Shown here one piece after another: positions 17,046 through 26,254 of a DNA stretch of 64,000 bases. Made by a program: the position numbers and the translations under genes. Under the pieces are notes generated by a model, which did not search any database, was not told the origin of the DNA, and worked only from the letters and a program-made list of their open reading frames with translations. Every line of letters starts with the position of its first letter. Positions within the stretch are counted from its first letter, which is position 1. Source of the DNA: Flagellimonas amoyensis (GTDB taxonomy: Bacteria > Bacteroidota > Bacteroidia > Flavobacteriales > Flavobacteriaceae); NCBI RefSeq assembly GCF_003058265.1, contig NZ_QBUK01000010.1, positions 124,001 through 188,000 of the forward strand, read 5' to 3'.

Positions 17046-17990
17046 TTATTTCTCCGAAAGCAACCAGGCATCCTTTGATTCCGTGGATTTTACCTGCTTT
17101 AAAAAATCAAGGGCCTGCTTGGGGTCCTCAAAGCTATCGTAGGCCACTTGGTGGAGCCCATATCGATTTTCGCCCAAATAGAAAGCGTTGTATCCCTTTT
17201 CCTTGAGCTCTTCCACTCTTTTTTCGGCATTTGCGGCCTCGCGGAAGGCACCAGCGATCACGTGGTGTTTGCCCAATTGCCTTTTGGTGACCTCAATGTT
17301 GATGGCAGGAAGTTCCAACGGGGCACTTTCAAAGAAAGTGGCCTCTTGGATCAGACGGGAAACCTCTTGCTGGGCATCCTGTTGTGCGGCAACCTCCTTT
17401 TGTTGGAAATCACCATAGGTGCGGTAGGAAGTGACTCCCAAAGAAACGGCCAACAATAGAATGGCGGCATATTTCAACCAAGGACGGAAGGGCGATGCTT
17501 CGCGTTTTTCCGGAGTGATGATGAACGGGATGCGCTCTTCGAGCTCCTCCACCTCTACCTTGAGCACTTCCCGCTGTATGGGCGTTGCCACAAATGTGGA
17601 CAGGCCAAAGGATGAAGTCAGGAAATTGGTGGTGTTCTCCGGTTGGAACTGGATTCTACGCTCCTTGTTGTGCCAAAGTTTTCCAATGCCAAAAACCTCA
17701 ATACTTTCTCCTTGTTCCAGTTTTGAGTTCCAGTTTTTGGCCACTTCTTCCACTTCTCCCAACATTTCCTCGTAACCCAGTTTTTTTTCCTTGGCAATGT
17801 AAGAGACCAATAGACCATCATTTTTGGAAAGTTGGGCATTAAAGGAAAGCGTTTTGGAAGGAGGGATCAAAGTGCTTGTGGAAGCATCGATCTTTGCGGA
17901 AGTGCTGTGCGTCAAAAAGGCCCCAAATCCAGGAACCACGACACAATTGTACTCGAACAATAATTTTTCTATGTAGGCATCAATCCGCAT
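17046..17990 (-). CDS. HU-domain protein with C-terminal SPOR domain
   Basis: ATG at 17990 is preferred; the open frame upstream (to 18095) is AT-rich and lacks a better start. The 314-residue protein has an N-terminal HU/IHF-like half (residues ~1–130) starting MRIDAYIEKLLFEYNCVVVPGFGAFLT, the pattern of the Bacteroidota HU-CCDC81 domains, then one membrane helix near residues 155–175 (LKYAAILLLAVSLGV), a linker, and a C-terminal SPOR-like domain (HHVIAGAFREAANAEKRVEELKEKGY) that binds denuded peptidoglycan. It probably links the cytoplasm to the division septum. It is divergent from dprA. Confidence 0.82.
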   Translation of the reverse strand: MRIDAYIEKLLFEYNCVVVPGFGAFLTHSTSAKIDASTSTLIPPSKTLSFNAQLSKNDGLLVSYIAKEKKLGYEEMLGEVEEVAKNWNSKLEQGESIEVFGIGKLWHNKERRIQFQPENTTNFLTSSFGLSTFVATPIQREVLKVEVEELEERIPFIITPEKREASPFRPWLKYAAILLLAVSLGVTSYRTYGDFQQKEVAAQQDAQQEVSRLIQEATFFESAPLELPAINIEVTKRQLGKHHVIAGAFREAANAEKRVEELKEKGYNAFYLGENRYGLHQVAYDSFEDPKQALDFLKQVKSTESKDAWLLSEK

Positions 17991-18095
17991 GGGGACAAAT
18001 ATTGTAAAAAAAGAAAGAGTACAAAACAGGCTGCCCCACTTTTTTTCAACATTTGAAAAACCGTATTTTGTGAACAACTTTGACGCCCAAATCAA

Positions 18096-19202
18096 ATGAC
18101 TGAACCTGAAATTATTGCGGCCCTACGGCTGCAGGCCATTCCCAATATCGGAGATGTGACGGCCAAAAAACTTATTGCACACTGCGGAAGTCCAACCGCA
18201 GTTTTTGAGGACAAACTGCACCACCTTCTAAAGATCGATGGTATTGGAAAGTTGACCCTCAAGGCCCTTCACGATTCCGAACACCTCAAAGAGGCCGAAT
18301 CTGAATACAATTTTCTTTCCCAAGAACGTATCAAGGTGTCCTATTTTATGGAAGAGGATTATCCTGCCTACCTGAAACATTGTGTGGATGGCCCTATCCT
18401 GCTTTTTCAACGGGGGAACATGGATTTGGGGAAACAACGATTGATCAGCGTGGTGGGCACCAGGAATGTCACCAATTATGGAACCTCCTTTTGCGAAGCC
18501 TTTATTGAGGAGATTGCGCCGCTGGACCCCATAATCGTCAGTGGATTTGCCTATGGAGTGGACATTACGGTGCAGCGGGCAGCCATGGAAAAGGGATTGC
18601 AGACCATTGCCTGCCTTGCCCACGGCCTGAACCAGATCTATCCGAAGGCCCATAAGAAATACCAAAGGAGGATGGAGGAAAACGGGGGTTTTATGACCGA
18701 GTACTGGAGTACGAGCAATCCTGACCGGGAGAATTTTTTACGACGGAACCGTATCATTGCCGGAATGAGCGAGGCCACGATCGTGGTGGAATCCGCGGAA
18801 AAAGGGGGCAGTCTGGTCACGGCCGATCTGGCGAACGGTTACAACAGGGAGGTGTTTGCCCTCCCCGGAAGAAGCACGGACAAGCTGAGCAAGGGCTGCA
18901 ACGACCTCATCAAGGGCCAAAAGGCCCACATGCTCACCTCCGCGGCCGATCTGATCTACCTTTTGGGGTGGGATATGGAGACTAAAAAGGGGGAAACCAG
19001 CGTGCAGAAACAGCTGTTCATCGAGCTGGATGCAACAGAACAGTCTATCTACTCCTATCTGCAGTTGAACGGAAAACAGGTACTGGACACCGTGGCTTTG
19101 GAGTGCAATCTGCCCATTTTCAAAACTTCGTCCACGCTTTTGGGCATGGAAATGAAGGGTGTGATCCGGCCATTGCCCGGGAAACTGTTCGAGGCGATCT
19201 AA
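18096..19202 (+). CDS. dprA: DNA-processing protein DprA
   Basis: A 368-residue DprA/Smf protein that loads RecA onto incoming single-stranded DNA during transformation. The N-terminal helix-hairpin-helix (LQAIPNIGDVTAKKLIAHCG) is followed by an extended Rossmann fold with SGFAYGVD, HGLNQIYPKAHKK, NRIIAGMSEATIVVES and GSLVTADLA, then a C-terminal winged helix (from about residue 305, ATEQSIYSYLQLNG). The start ATG 18096 lies 105 bases from the divergent HU/SPOR gene. A damaged copy of its 3' end follows (19360–19545). Confidence 0.95.
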   Translation: MTEPEIIAALRLQAIPNIGDVTAKKLIAHCGSPTAVFEDKLHHLLKIDGIGKLTLKALHDSEHLKEAESEYNFLSQERIKVSYFMEEDYPAYLKHCVDGPILLFQRGNMDLGKQRLISVVGTRNVTNYGTSFCEAFIEEIAPLDPIIVSGFAYGVDITVQRAAMEKGLQTIACLAHGLNQIYPKAHKKYQRRMEENGGFMTEYWSTSNPDRENFLRRNRIIAGMSEATIVVESAEKGGSLVTADLANGYNREVFALPGRSTDKLSKGCNDLIKGQKAHMLTSAADLIYLLGWDMETKKGETSVQKQLFIELDATEQSIYSYLQLNGKQVLDTVALECNLPIFKTSSTLLGMEMKGVIRPLPGKLFEAI

Positions 19203-19359
19203 AGAGGCTATTTCCATTTCTTGACAGCGAAATATGCTCGATTTTCAATAGAAGGATGAGATGCGGAAAAAAGACCTAAAACCTTGCCCTTTGGTCGTTC
19301 AAATCGGGACATTCATCCTGTTTTGCATGAAATATTTTTGGAACATACGGGCTTCCTGT

Positions 19360-19545
19360 TGCCATTCATCGAAGAGGGATACCACAGAACAGTCAATCTA
19401 TTTTGGGCTGCAGTTGAACGGAAAAGAACCACAGCTTATCTTGGTTTTCGTGAATTGCGCGACCATTTTCAATAGCTGACCTATTTTTTTGCGCATGGAA
19501 ATAATAGGGAAAATCCGACCAATGCCCCAAAATGACCTGAAAAGA
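19360..19545 (+). pseudogene. Decayed partial duplicate of the dprA 3' end (winged-helix domain)
   Basis: Translation around 19380–19430 reads TTEQSIYFGLQLNGKE, matching dprA's ATEQSIYSYLQLNGKQ, and after a stop and frame change 19496–19540 reads MEIIGKIRPMPQND against dprA's MEMKGVIRPLPGKL. At DNA level the match continues from a shared TTCATCGA near 19366 through the CAGTTGAACGGAAAA stretch. The frame is broken by a stop at 19477 and small indels, so it is not a gene. No convincing dprA similarity is seen in 19203–19340. Confidence 0.72.
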
Positions 19546-19560
19546 TTCAACATTTGGTGA

Positions 19561-19600
19561 AATGTTATGCTGAGCTTAGCGAAGCATTACAACAAAAGAA
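19561..19600. repeat. REP-like palindromic sequence between the dprA remnant and trpS
   Basis: The stretch GCTGAGCTTAGC is palindromic and sits inside ATGCT…AGCAT arms, resembling other GAGCGAAG-containing hairpins in the window (49840, 60060, 29776). The rest of 19546–19679 shows no gene. Confidence 0.4.
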
Positions 19601-19679
19601 GGATTGAATGGGATAACATAAATTCAACTGATCGATGGAATGGGGTTGCGCTTGAACTTGGTTCCTGAACTTAAAACTT

Positions 19680-20648
19680 TTAGTACCCCAACTTCTCCCG
19701 TACCCTTGCCAAAACAGTATTCGCCACTTTTCGGGCCTTTTCGGCACCAATGGCCAGGGCTTCGTCCACTTCCTCGGTGTGGTTCATGTAGTACTCAAAT
19801 TTTTCGCGGGGCTCTTCAAACTTTTGCAAGATAAGTTCGTACAGGGCCTGCTTGGCATGACCATAACCGTAATTTCCGGCCAAATAATTGGCACTCATCT
19901 CTTCCACTTGTTCTGGAGAGGCCAAGAGTTTGTAGAGGGCAAACACATTGTCTTTGCTAGGGTCCTTCGGTTCTTCCATGGGCGTGCTATCGGTCACAAT
20001 GCCCATAATCTGCTTACGGAGCTGTTTGTCCGGCTGGAACAGGTTGATGAGGTTGCCACGGCTCTTGCTCATTTTTTCGCCATCGGTTCCAGGGACATAC
20101 ATGGTCTGCTCATGCACCCTGGCCTCGGGCATTACAAAGGTCTCACCCATCTGGGTATGGAAGCGTGAAGCCACATCGCGGGTCATTTCCAAGTGTTGGA
20201 GCTGGTCCTTGCCCACGGGAACAATATCGGCATCGTAGAGCAATATATCGGCGGCCATCAGCATAGGGTAGGTGAACAGCCCGGCGTTCACATCTTCCAA
20301 ACGATCGGCCTTGTCCTTGAAGGAATGGGCCAGTGTCAACCTCTGATAGGGAAAAAAGCAGCTCAGGTACCAAGCCAGCTCGGCAGTTTGTGGTATGTCA
20401 CTCTGCCTATAAAAAACGGTCTTTTCAATATCTAGTCCAAAGGCCAACCAAGCGGCGGCAATGGCATAGGTGTTGCTTCGCAATAGTGCTCCATCTTTTA
20501 TCTGGGTGAGCGAGTGCATATCGGCAATGAAGAGAAAGGAGTCGTTTTTAGGGTCCTTTGCCATTTCGATGGCGGGTGCTATTGCCCCCAAAATATTTCC
20601 CAAGTGGGGCGTGCCTGTGCTTTGTATTCCTGTGAGGATTCGGGCCAT
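19680..20648 (-). CDS. trpS: Tryptophanyl-tRNA synthetase
   Basis: A 322-residue class I synthetase charging tRNA-Trp. The HIGH-type motif is TGTPHLGN (residues 11–18) and the KMSKS loop is EKMSKSRGN near residue 195. The tryptophan pocket segment LFIADMHSLTQI is present and the length is normal for bacterial TrpRS. A full TTG-N19-TAACTTTG promoter precedes it. Confidence 0.97.
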   Translation of the reverse strand: MARILTGIQSTGTPHLGNILGAIAPAIEMAKDPKNDSFLFIADMHSLTQIKDGALLRSNTYAIAAAWLAFGLDIEKTVFYRQSDIPQTAELAWYLSCFFPYQRLTLAHSFKDKADRLEDVNAGLFTYPMLMAADILLYDADIVPVGKDQLQHLEMTRDVASRFHTQMGETFVMPEARVHEQTMYVPGTDGEKMSKSRGNLINLFQPDKQLRKQIMGIVTDSTPMEEPKDPSKDNVFALYKLLASPEQVEEMSANYLAGNYGYGHAKQALYELILQKFEEPREKFEYYMNHTEEVDEALAIGAEKARKVANTVLARVREKLGY

Positions 20649-20664
20649 AAAAGTATAAAGAGGA

Positions 20665-20694
20665 CAAAGTTAACAGAATATTGAACTTAATCAA
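20665..20694 (-). promoter_or_regulatory. Promoter of trpS
   Basis: On the minus strand a TTG (20694–20692) is followed by 19 bases and then TAACTTTG (20672–20665), matching the Bacteroidota -33/-7 pattern. The leader to the ATG is about 10 bases. Confidence 0.75.
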
Positions 20695-20713
20695 CCCAGG
20701 AAGTCGCTAAGGT

Positions 20714-22555
20714 TTATAAACAAAGTTCGATTATTACGGTTGTTCCGCTGGGCTCCCCGTTATGGTCCGTCTTGTCAATGATTTGGTAGCCCTTTGCCTT
20801 TCCACCCAAGGCATTTAAGCGTAGGGAAGTAACTTCCATTCCCCTGGATTTTTTTTCACGAAATGAACTCTTGTCCAGATTCTCTGAAGCCTTTCTTCCA
20901 ATCCCATTATCGTCCACAAGACATAAAAGGACATTGTTCTTCTTTTTAAAACTAATGGTCAATTTTCTTTCCCCATCAATTTTGGGCAACAACCCATGGA
21001 TCAGAGAATTCTCGACAAAGGGCTGCAGAGTCATGTAGGGAATTTCAATAGAACTGGTATCAAGGCCTTCGTCTACATGGATTTCGTAGGAGAAACTGTT
21101 GTCAAAACGGAGAGACTCCAACTCCAAATAATCTTTCAGCATTGCTATTTCTGCATCAATGGTGGCGTTGGGTTGTATGGAGCTTTCCAAGATGTTTCGG
21201 GCCAAATGACTGAACCTGGACAGGTACTTCAAAGATGATTTGATATCATTTTTAATGATCAGGTTTTGTATGGAATTAAGGGCGTTGAAAATAAAATGGG
21301 GATTTATCTGCGCCCTAAGTGCCTTGTTCTTTTCATCTAGTGCTTTCTGTTGGAGCAGGGTGTTCTCCCTAAATTCCAGATGTACCTTATAATTGAGGCC
21401 AATGGTGAAGATGATGATTTCAAACGAACATCCAATTAACAAGTAATACCTACTATTGAGTAGCAACCCATCTTCAGGGTCAGCAAAATAGATGTGCAAT
21501 ACATAGGAGACTATAAAACTGAACGATGCGGCAATCACGAAATAGGCCAGAACATTTTTTGCATGGAACCCTAAATAGATCAGTCCTAAAATGGAAAGCC
21601 CCAAGATCATGTGAGTAAAACTTGAGATCATATAGTTCAGGCCGGCCATGTAATCCATAAAATAAAAGACAATGATCACCACTATGGGCAAAAAAATAGA
21701 CCCCATTATCACATACATCAAAGAGTGAATCTTGGGATAGTCCTTTTTAGTACGGAGGTAGTAGATGAAAAACATACCGTAGGCAAAATTGGCCAGCAAT
21801 AGGGATCCTTGGGAAAACCAGTGGTGCAACAAGCGGTTCCCACTAAAGATATGATCATACAAACTTAGGATGTCGCCAGAAACATATAAAAAAAGAAGTA
21901 TAATGTAAATGGAGTAGAACAGGAACTCGAGCTTCCTTAGATAAAAGTAAAAACTTATGGTGGATAGCCAGATGATCAGGCATCCCCCAGCAAAGGCATA
22001 AAAGGGCCACAAGCTCTTCAGATCGTCAAGATCTAATTTCTTTACAGATGATGATGCCAGAAGGGTAAAGCTCCAATTTTGGAGTTTTTCAGAGAAAGTT
22101 ATCCGTTTGGCCCTAATGTATAAGTATCTTTGGTCAATTAAACTATTTTGGTCGATAGGGGCTTCTGAATAGTAATTTGTAAGTGGTATTTCTGTTCCTT
22201 GAGTCTTATCATCAAAAAGGCCAATGGGTCGTTTCGAAACATGGTCCTTGTCCCAGAAATAAAGTTCTCCAAAGTCAAAGGAATTGAACTTTAGATAGAA
22301 TACGGAATCCTTGTACAGAGGCGGAATTTTGTCCCTGAAATCCAACTGTAGCCAATAGGTTGATTTATGGTTGGCTTCTTCCGAGGATTTGGGGTACTTA
22401 AATGCCCTTCCTTTAAAAATTTGATCGAATGTCGTGGAATCGTTTTCGCTTTTGAACACCTTAAAAGGGATATGCGGTCCATTTTGGGCCATACCCTTAA
22501 CCATTAGGAAAAGACCAATAATGAGCAATGATCTTCTTAAGACGTTGTTTTTCAC
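20714..22555 (-). CDS. 7TM sensor histidine kinase (7TMR-DISM, LytS-type kinase core)
   Basis: A 613-residue kinase starting at GTG 22555. Signal peptide (residues 1–24), a beta-rich periplasmic 7TMR-DISM extracellular domain (~25–175), seven membrane helices (~185–390), then a His_kinase domain with the phosphoacceptor in NPHFIFNALNS and an HATPase domain with N-box ENSLIHG and DDNGIGRKAS. All catalytic motifs are intact. Kinases of this type normally act on LytTR response regulators; none is adjacent, and the only one in the window is at 44063. AT-richer than its neighbours. Confidence 0.88.
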   Translation of the reverse strand: MKNNVLRRSLLIIGLFLMVKGMAQNGPHIPFKVFKSENDSTTFDQIFKGRAFKYPKSSEEANHKSTYWLQLDFRDKIPPLYKDSVFYLKFNSFDFGELYFWDKDHVSKRPIGLFDDKTQGTEIPLTNYYSEAPIDQNSLIDQRYLYIRAKRITFSEKLQNWSFTLLASSSVKKLDLDDLKSLWPFYAFAGGCLIIWLSTISFYFYLRKLEFLFYSIYIILLFLYVSGDILSLYDHIFSGNRLLHHWFSQGSLLLANFAYGMFFIYYLRTKKDYPKIHSLMYVIMGSIFLPIVVIIVFYFMDYMAGLNYMISSFTHMILGLSILGLIYLGFHAKNVLAYFVIAASFSFIVSYVLHIYFADPEDGLLLNSRYYLLIGCSFEIIIFTIGLNYKVHLEFRENTLLQQKALDEKNKALRAQINPHFIFNALNSIQNLIIKNDIKSSLKYLSRFSHLARNILESSIQPNATIDAEIAMLKDYLELESLRFDNSFSYEIHVDEGLDTSSIEIPYMTLQPFVENSLIHGLLPKIDGERKLTISFKKKNNVLLCLVDDNGIGRKASENLDKSSFREKKSRGMEVTSLRLNALGGKAKGYQIIDKTDHNGEPSGTTVIIELCL

Positions 22556-22684
22556 GATAAACAGAAAGTGGTATTGTCAACACAATTTCCCAAATATTTT
22601 CGAGATACACATCAACTCAACGAAAAAGGTTTGGATATTGTGATTGCCCAGGAATTTAAAGTCCGAAAAACTTTACATTAGCGC

Positions 22685-23419
22685 ATGCTTGATACAATCA
22701 AACATATGGGGCAGTTCCTTTATCGGGTATGGTTTTATCTGCTGGTGGCGGTTCCCATTTTCCTCTTCTTCCCCTTTTTGCTGATGGCGACCCTTTCGGA
22801 ACGGACCTATCCGCAATTCTTTTGGTTGGCACGTAACCTTTGGGCCAGGCCCATTCTGTTCGGGATGGGATGTTTTCCCAAGATAACCAGGGAGCAGCAG
22901 ATGGAAAGGGACAAAAGTTATATGTTGGTAGCCAACCATGCCAGCATGTTGGACATTATGCTGATGTTGCTCGTGAGCAGAAATCCCTTTGTGTTTGTGG
23001 GCAAGAAAGAACTGGTAAAAATCCCCATTTTCGGATTTTTCTATAAAAGGGTCTGTATTATGGTGGACAGGGAAGATATACGGAGCCGGACCGGGGTGTA
23101 CCGTCGCGCGCAACGAAGGCTGGACCAAGGGCTGAGCATCTGCATATTTCCGGAAGGCGGAGTACCGGAGGAAGATGTTGTTCTGGATGAGTTCAAGGAC
23201 GGGGCCTTCAAAATGGCCATAGCCCATAAGATTCCTGTAGTCCCCATGACATTCCACGACAATAAAAAACGGTTTCCCTTCACCCTGAACCATGGTGGGC
23301 CTGGGCAGATACGGGCAAGGGTACACCACTTTTTTGAAACCGGTATCCTGAGTGTGGAGGACACCTCTACACTAAGGGAAGAGGTGAGGGAGCTTATTTT
23401 GAACGAACTTGTCGGGTAA
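22685..23419 (+). CDS. plsC: 1-acyl-sn-glycerol-3-phosphate acyltransferase
   Basis: A 244-residue membrane-associated acyltransferase making phosphatidic acid. The catalytic H-x4-D motif is in NHASMLDIM; substrate-binding motif is FPEGGVPEE; an N-terminal hydrophobic helix (residues ~15–38) anchors it. Length is typical. It is convergent with the GAF-domain protein at 23427, with only 7 bases between them, and shows no obvious terminator. Confidence 0.92.
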   Translation: MLDTIKHMGQFLYRVWFYLLVAVPIFLFFPFLLMATLSERTYPQFFWLARNLWARPILFGMGCFPKITREQQMERDKSYMLVANHASMLDIMLMLLVSRNPFVFVGKKELVKIPIFGFFYKRVCIMVDREDIRSRTGVYRRAQRRLDQGLSICIFPEGGVPEEDVVLDEFKDGAFKMAIAHKIPVVPMTFHDNKKRFPFTLNHGGPGQIRARVHHFFETGILSVEDTSTLREEVRELILNELVG

Positions 23420-23426
23420 AGAAAAG

Positions 23427-24575
23427 TTATAAAAGTCGGGGAAGCTCTATGGTGATCAATCGTTTATGCTCCGAAAGGGTGTTAATGGAGTTCGTGATGT
23501 TATAGCCCTTCACCGTGTTCAACAGTTTGATCTGATCCTGCCATTGCAAAATACCTTCCCTATATCCCGATAGATTGTTGGCGGATTCCATGCTCTGTGA
23601 GTTGTGGACCACTTCCAATATGACCGATGCAGAGAACACCTTTAGCACTATCTCAAAATGCTGCCCCTTTTGTTGATGGGACATGACACTCTCAATAATG
23701 TTCTCAAAAAGGGTCTGGACCACAAGGGAGGGAATGGTGGCCTCCTCGGTTTTCTTCAGGTTTTCTTGGACATAGATGTCATAATCGAACAGGCCATCAT
23801 AGCGGAGCTTTTGGAGGGTCAGATAAGCGTTCAACATCTCTATTTCGTCCTTCAAACTGACACTATCCTGCCCCAATTGCCCCAAATAGAACCGGATGAG
23901 CTTGCCGAACATGGACAGGTATTCCATGGCCAGTTTCTTTTTCTCGGAAGTGACAAAATATTGGATGGAATTCAGCGCATTGAACACAAAATGGGGATTG
24001 AGTTGGGAACTCAGCGTCCTGAACTTGAGCTCCACCATCTCTTCCTTAATCTGGATGAGTCGTTCCCGTTCTTCCGTGAGGGCCTTGCAGTCCCTGGCAC
24101 TTTTGATTTTTATGGCGGATATGGAGGCGATCGCCGAAAGCATCTTAAGATGCCTGTCCGTAAAAAATCCCGGTTCGGGATGTTCACAATCGATGACGCC
24201 ATACAGCACACCGTCACAGATGATAGGGACACAGATTTCCGAAAGCCGTGTTGTGCCATCCGTGATATATCTAGGGTCTTTTGAGGTGTCGTCCACAATC
24301 TCGGCCGTGGCGGTCTGGGCCACATGCCCGGAGATGCCCTGTCCTATCGGAATTTTTATGGGGACGCTTGCAATGTTTTGGGTTTTCTTGGGGCCATGTG
24401 TGGCCTTTGGCACCAAAATATCGTTGTTGTCCACAAGGTAGATCACACAATCTTCAAACCCCAATTTGGAGATACAGTTCTTGGCCATATCCCAAAGAAT
24501 ATTCTCTTCGCCTTCTTTTCCCAGAAGCGATTTTGAAAAATAAATGAGAACATCTTCAAACCGATCGTGTTCCAC
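23427..24575 (-). CDS. GAF-domain LytS-type histidine kinase, apparently with a degenerate ATPase domain
   Basis: A 382-residue cytoplasmic protein starting at GTG 24575 (an in-frame stop lies just upstream). Residues ~10–160 form a GAF domain (IPIGQGISGHVAQTATAEIVDDTSKDPRY is the GAF core). A His_kinase helix follows with NPHFVFNALNS intact. In the ATPase part the N-box keeps ENIIESVM, but the D-box reads VVHNSQSM in place of DNGxG and no GxGxG loop is visible. It probably does not bind ATP in the normal way and may act as a regulator or dimerisation partner of another kinase. No response regulator is adjacent. Confidence 0.8.
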   Translation of the reverse strand: MEHDRFEDVLIYFSKSLLGKEGEENILWDMAKNCISKLGFEDCVIYLVDNNDILVPKATHGPKKTQNIASVPIKIPIGQGISGHVAQTATAEIVDDTSKDPRYITDGTTRLSEICVPIICDGVLYGVIDCEHPEPGFFTDRHLKMLSAIASISAIKIKSARDCKALTEERERLIQIKEEMVELKFRTLSSQLNPHFVFNALNSIQYFVTSEKKKLAMEYLSMFGKLIRFYLGQLGQDSVSLKDEIEMLNAYLTLQKLRYDGLFDYDIYVQENLKKTEEATIPSLVVQTLFENIIESVMSHQQKGQHFEIVLKVFSASVILEVVHNSQSMESANNLSGYREGILQWQDQIKLLNTVKGYNITNSINTLSEHKRLITIELPRLL

Positions 24576-24641
24576 AATATGGAGGTTAGTATTTGGTAGT
24601 CAAAGTACTAAAAATTTGCGAACGGAGATAGTGGAAAAAAA

Positions 24642-24691
24642 AGTGCCCCGCAAAACAACGGGGCACTGAGTGATTGCTTAAAGGAGCAATC
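24642..24691 (-). terminator. Double-hairpin terminator after the barrel/anti-sigma gene
   Basis: Two perfect stems lie in tandem: GATTGCT/AGCAATC (24672–24691) and AGTGCCCCG/CGGGGCACT (24642–24667). Read on the minus strand the second is followed by a run of eight T. It closes the sigma operon before the GAF kinase gene. Confidence 0.9.
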
Positions 24692-24713
24692 TTCCTAACC
24701 AACCTTTTGTTTC

Positions 24714-26243
24714 CTAAAACTTGAAACTGACGCCACTGTACACCCCGATGGAAAAGGGCTGGAACACGCCAGCAGTATTGGAAAAGGTGTTCAATTGGTA
24801 TTTGAACACGGGTTCTATGTTGAATTGCACCTTTGGGGAAAAGTCATAATTGAGACCCATGCCCAGATTGGCACTGAAATTCACGGAATTTGCATTGTTC
24901 GCTTCGCCCACTTCGGTGACCAGATCCTGAGACTCCAACAATACGGAGTTGTCCACGAGGAAAAGGGAACTGACCCCTCCGATGAGGTCCACCCCAAATT
25001 TTTTGTCCACTAGGGCATAGTTGATTTCTACTGGGACTTCAATATACCCCAGTTGCTGTACCATTTTTCCGTCTAGGGCCGCCGTTGCGTTCAGCACCTC
25101 TTTGCCATCCGAAGCAATAGGGCTGCTATAGGATTTGTTAGCACTTTGGACCACAAGGCTCTCCGAAGTTTGGCGGTAATCAATGTTGGCGAACATCTCG
25201 TTCGAAGAAGACCGCAATGTTGAGGAAAACACAACATCATTGGTATCATAACCATAGTTCACTTTGTGTACCCCTGACCGGATCTTTACCTTTTTCCCCA
25301 CTTCGTAGGCCACGGTAAGGCCGTAGCTCAGGTTGAAGTTGCCCGACTTGGAGTTGGACGAGAAATCGGAATGAATCGGTGATCCATTGCCCGACGCGCC
25401 AAAATAGACCGGGGCCACAGATGGGCCAACGGACCATTTTCCGGAATTGTCCTGTGCGGCGATGAGCTCTTCTTCCGCTTCCTGCTCTTTGATGGCATCA
25501 AAAATGGATTTTTTCCCGGATTCTTCCTTTGGCTGCTCTTGCTCCTCGTTCATGGCAATGGCCTGCTCTTCTTTTTTGGCCTGAATATCGGAACCTGTCT
25601 GTTTTTCCAAGGATTGGTTTTTGGCATTGTTGAGCGCGATGGCGTCCTTGTCATTGGATGTCTTGTCCGGCAGCACGTCTTGTTTGGAAACCTTGTCCTG
25701 ATCGTTGCTGTTTCTTTTTTGGACGTTGTCCGCGACCGCCATGGTCTCCTTTTCGGTTGGGTTTTGGATGTTGGGAGTAGTTATCCGTTCATTGGGAGCT
25801 GTTTTTTTGTTGGTTTGGGCCACTTGACCTTCGGAACTGGTACGGAAGTCACCATTGCCTGAATTTTGACGATCTTGGACCTTGGAGGCGTCATTTTCCT
25901 CAGGAGAGTTCGCCAGACCTTCCGTTGCGGCAGTATTGCCCGGATCATTAAAATCTGTGGTGCCGGCTTTTTTGTCGGTCGAAACGGGATCCGTTCCTTT
26001 TTCCGTATCGGTAATGGTCTGCTCCACATCTTGTTTCACTTCGGTTCCGAAAGGGTCTATCACATATAATAGTATGACCAAAGCTGCGGCAACTCCCCCA
26101 AGCTGCCACCATATCGGGACCACTCTTTTCTTTTGCTTCTTGTCCAGGGATGCCTCTATGGACCTCCACACCTTTTCGTCCGGGGTCTCTTGATAATCCC
26201 GAAAGGTGTCCCTAAACAATTGCTCTACATTCTTTTTCCCCAT
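24714..26243 (-). CDS. Candidate dual-membrane anti-sigma factor: cytoplasmic N-terminus, inner-membrane helix, long linker, outer-membrane beta-barrel
   Basis: A 509-residue protein. Residues 1–40 (MGKKNVEQLFRDTF… with DEKVWRSIEASLDKKQKK) look like a short cytoplasmic anti-sigma segment; residues ~44–62 are one membrane helix (WWQLGGVAAALVILLYVI); ~70–265 are a low-complexity, Lys/Glu/Gln/Asn-rich linker; ~270–509 are a beta-barrel of the outer-membrane OMP_b-brl type, ending VYSGVSFKF. There is no cleavable signal peptide, so one chain may bridge both membranes. It follows an ECF sigma gene by 11 bases. I recall an anti-sigma family of this build in Bacteroides (Dma proteins); equivalence is inference. 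Confidence 0.8.
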   Translation of the reverse strand: MGKKNVEQLFRDTFRDYQETPDEKVWRSIEASLDKKQKKRVVPIWWQLGGVAAALVILLYVIDPFGTEVKQDVEQTITDTEKGTDPVSTDKKAGTTDFNDPGNTAATEGLANSPEENDASKVQDRQNSGNGDFRTSSEGQVAQTNKKTAPNERITTPNIQNPTEKETMAVADNVQKRNSNDQDKVSKQDVLPDKTSNDKDAIALNNAKNQSLEKQTGSDIQAKKEEQAIAMNEEQEQPKEESGKKSIFDAIKEQEAEEELIAAQDNSGKWSVGPSVAPVYFGASGNGSPIHSDFSSNSKSGNFNLSYGLTVAYEVGKKVKIRSGVHKVNYGYDTNDVVFSSTLRSSSNEMFANIDYRQTSESLVVQSANKSYSSPIASDGKEVLNATAALDGKMVQQLGYIEVPVEINYALVDKKFGVDLIGGVSSLFLVDNSVLLESQDLVTEVGEANNANSVNFSANLGMGLNYDFSPKVQFNIEPVFKYQLNTFSNTAGVFQPFSIGVYSGVSFKF

Positions 26244-26254
26244 TGTTAAGTTCT

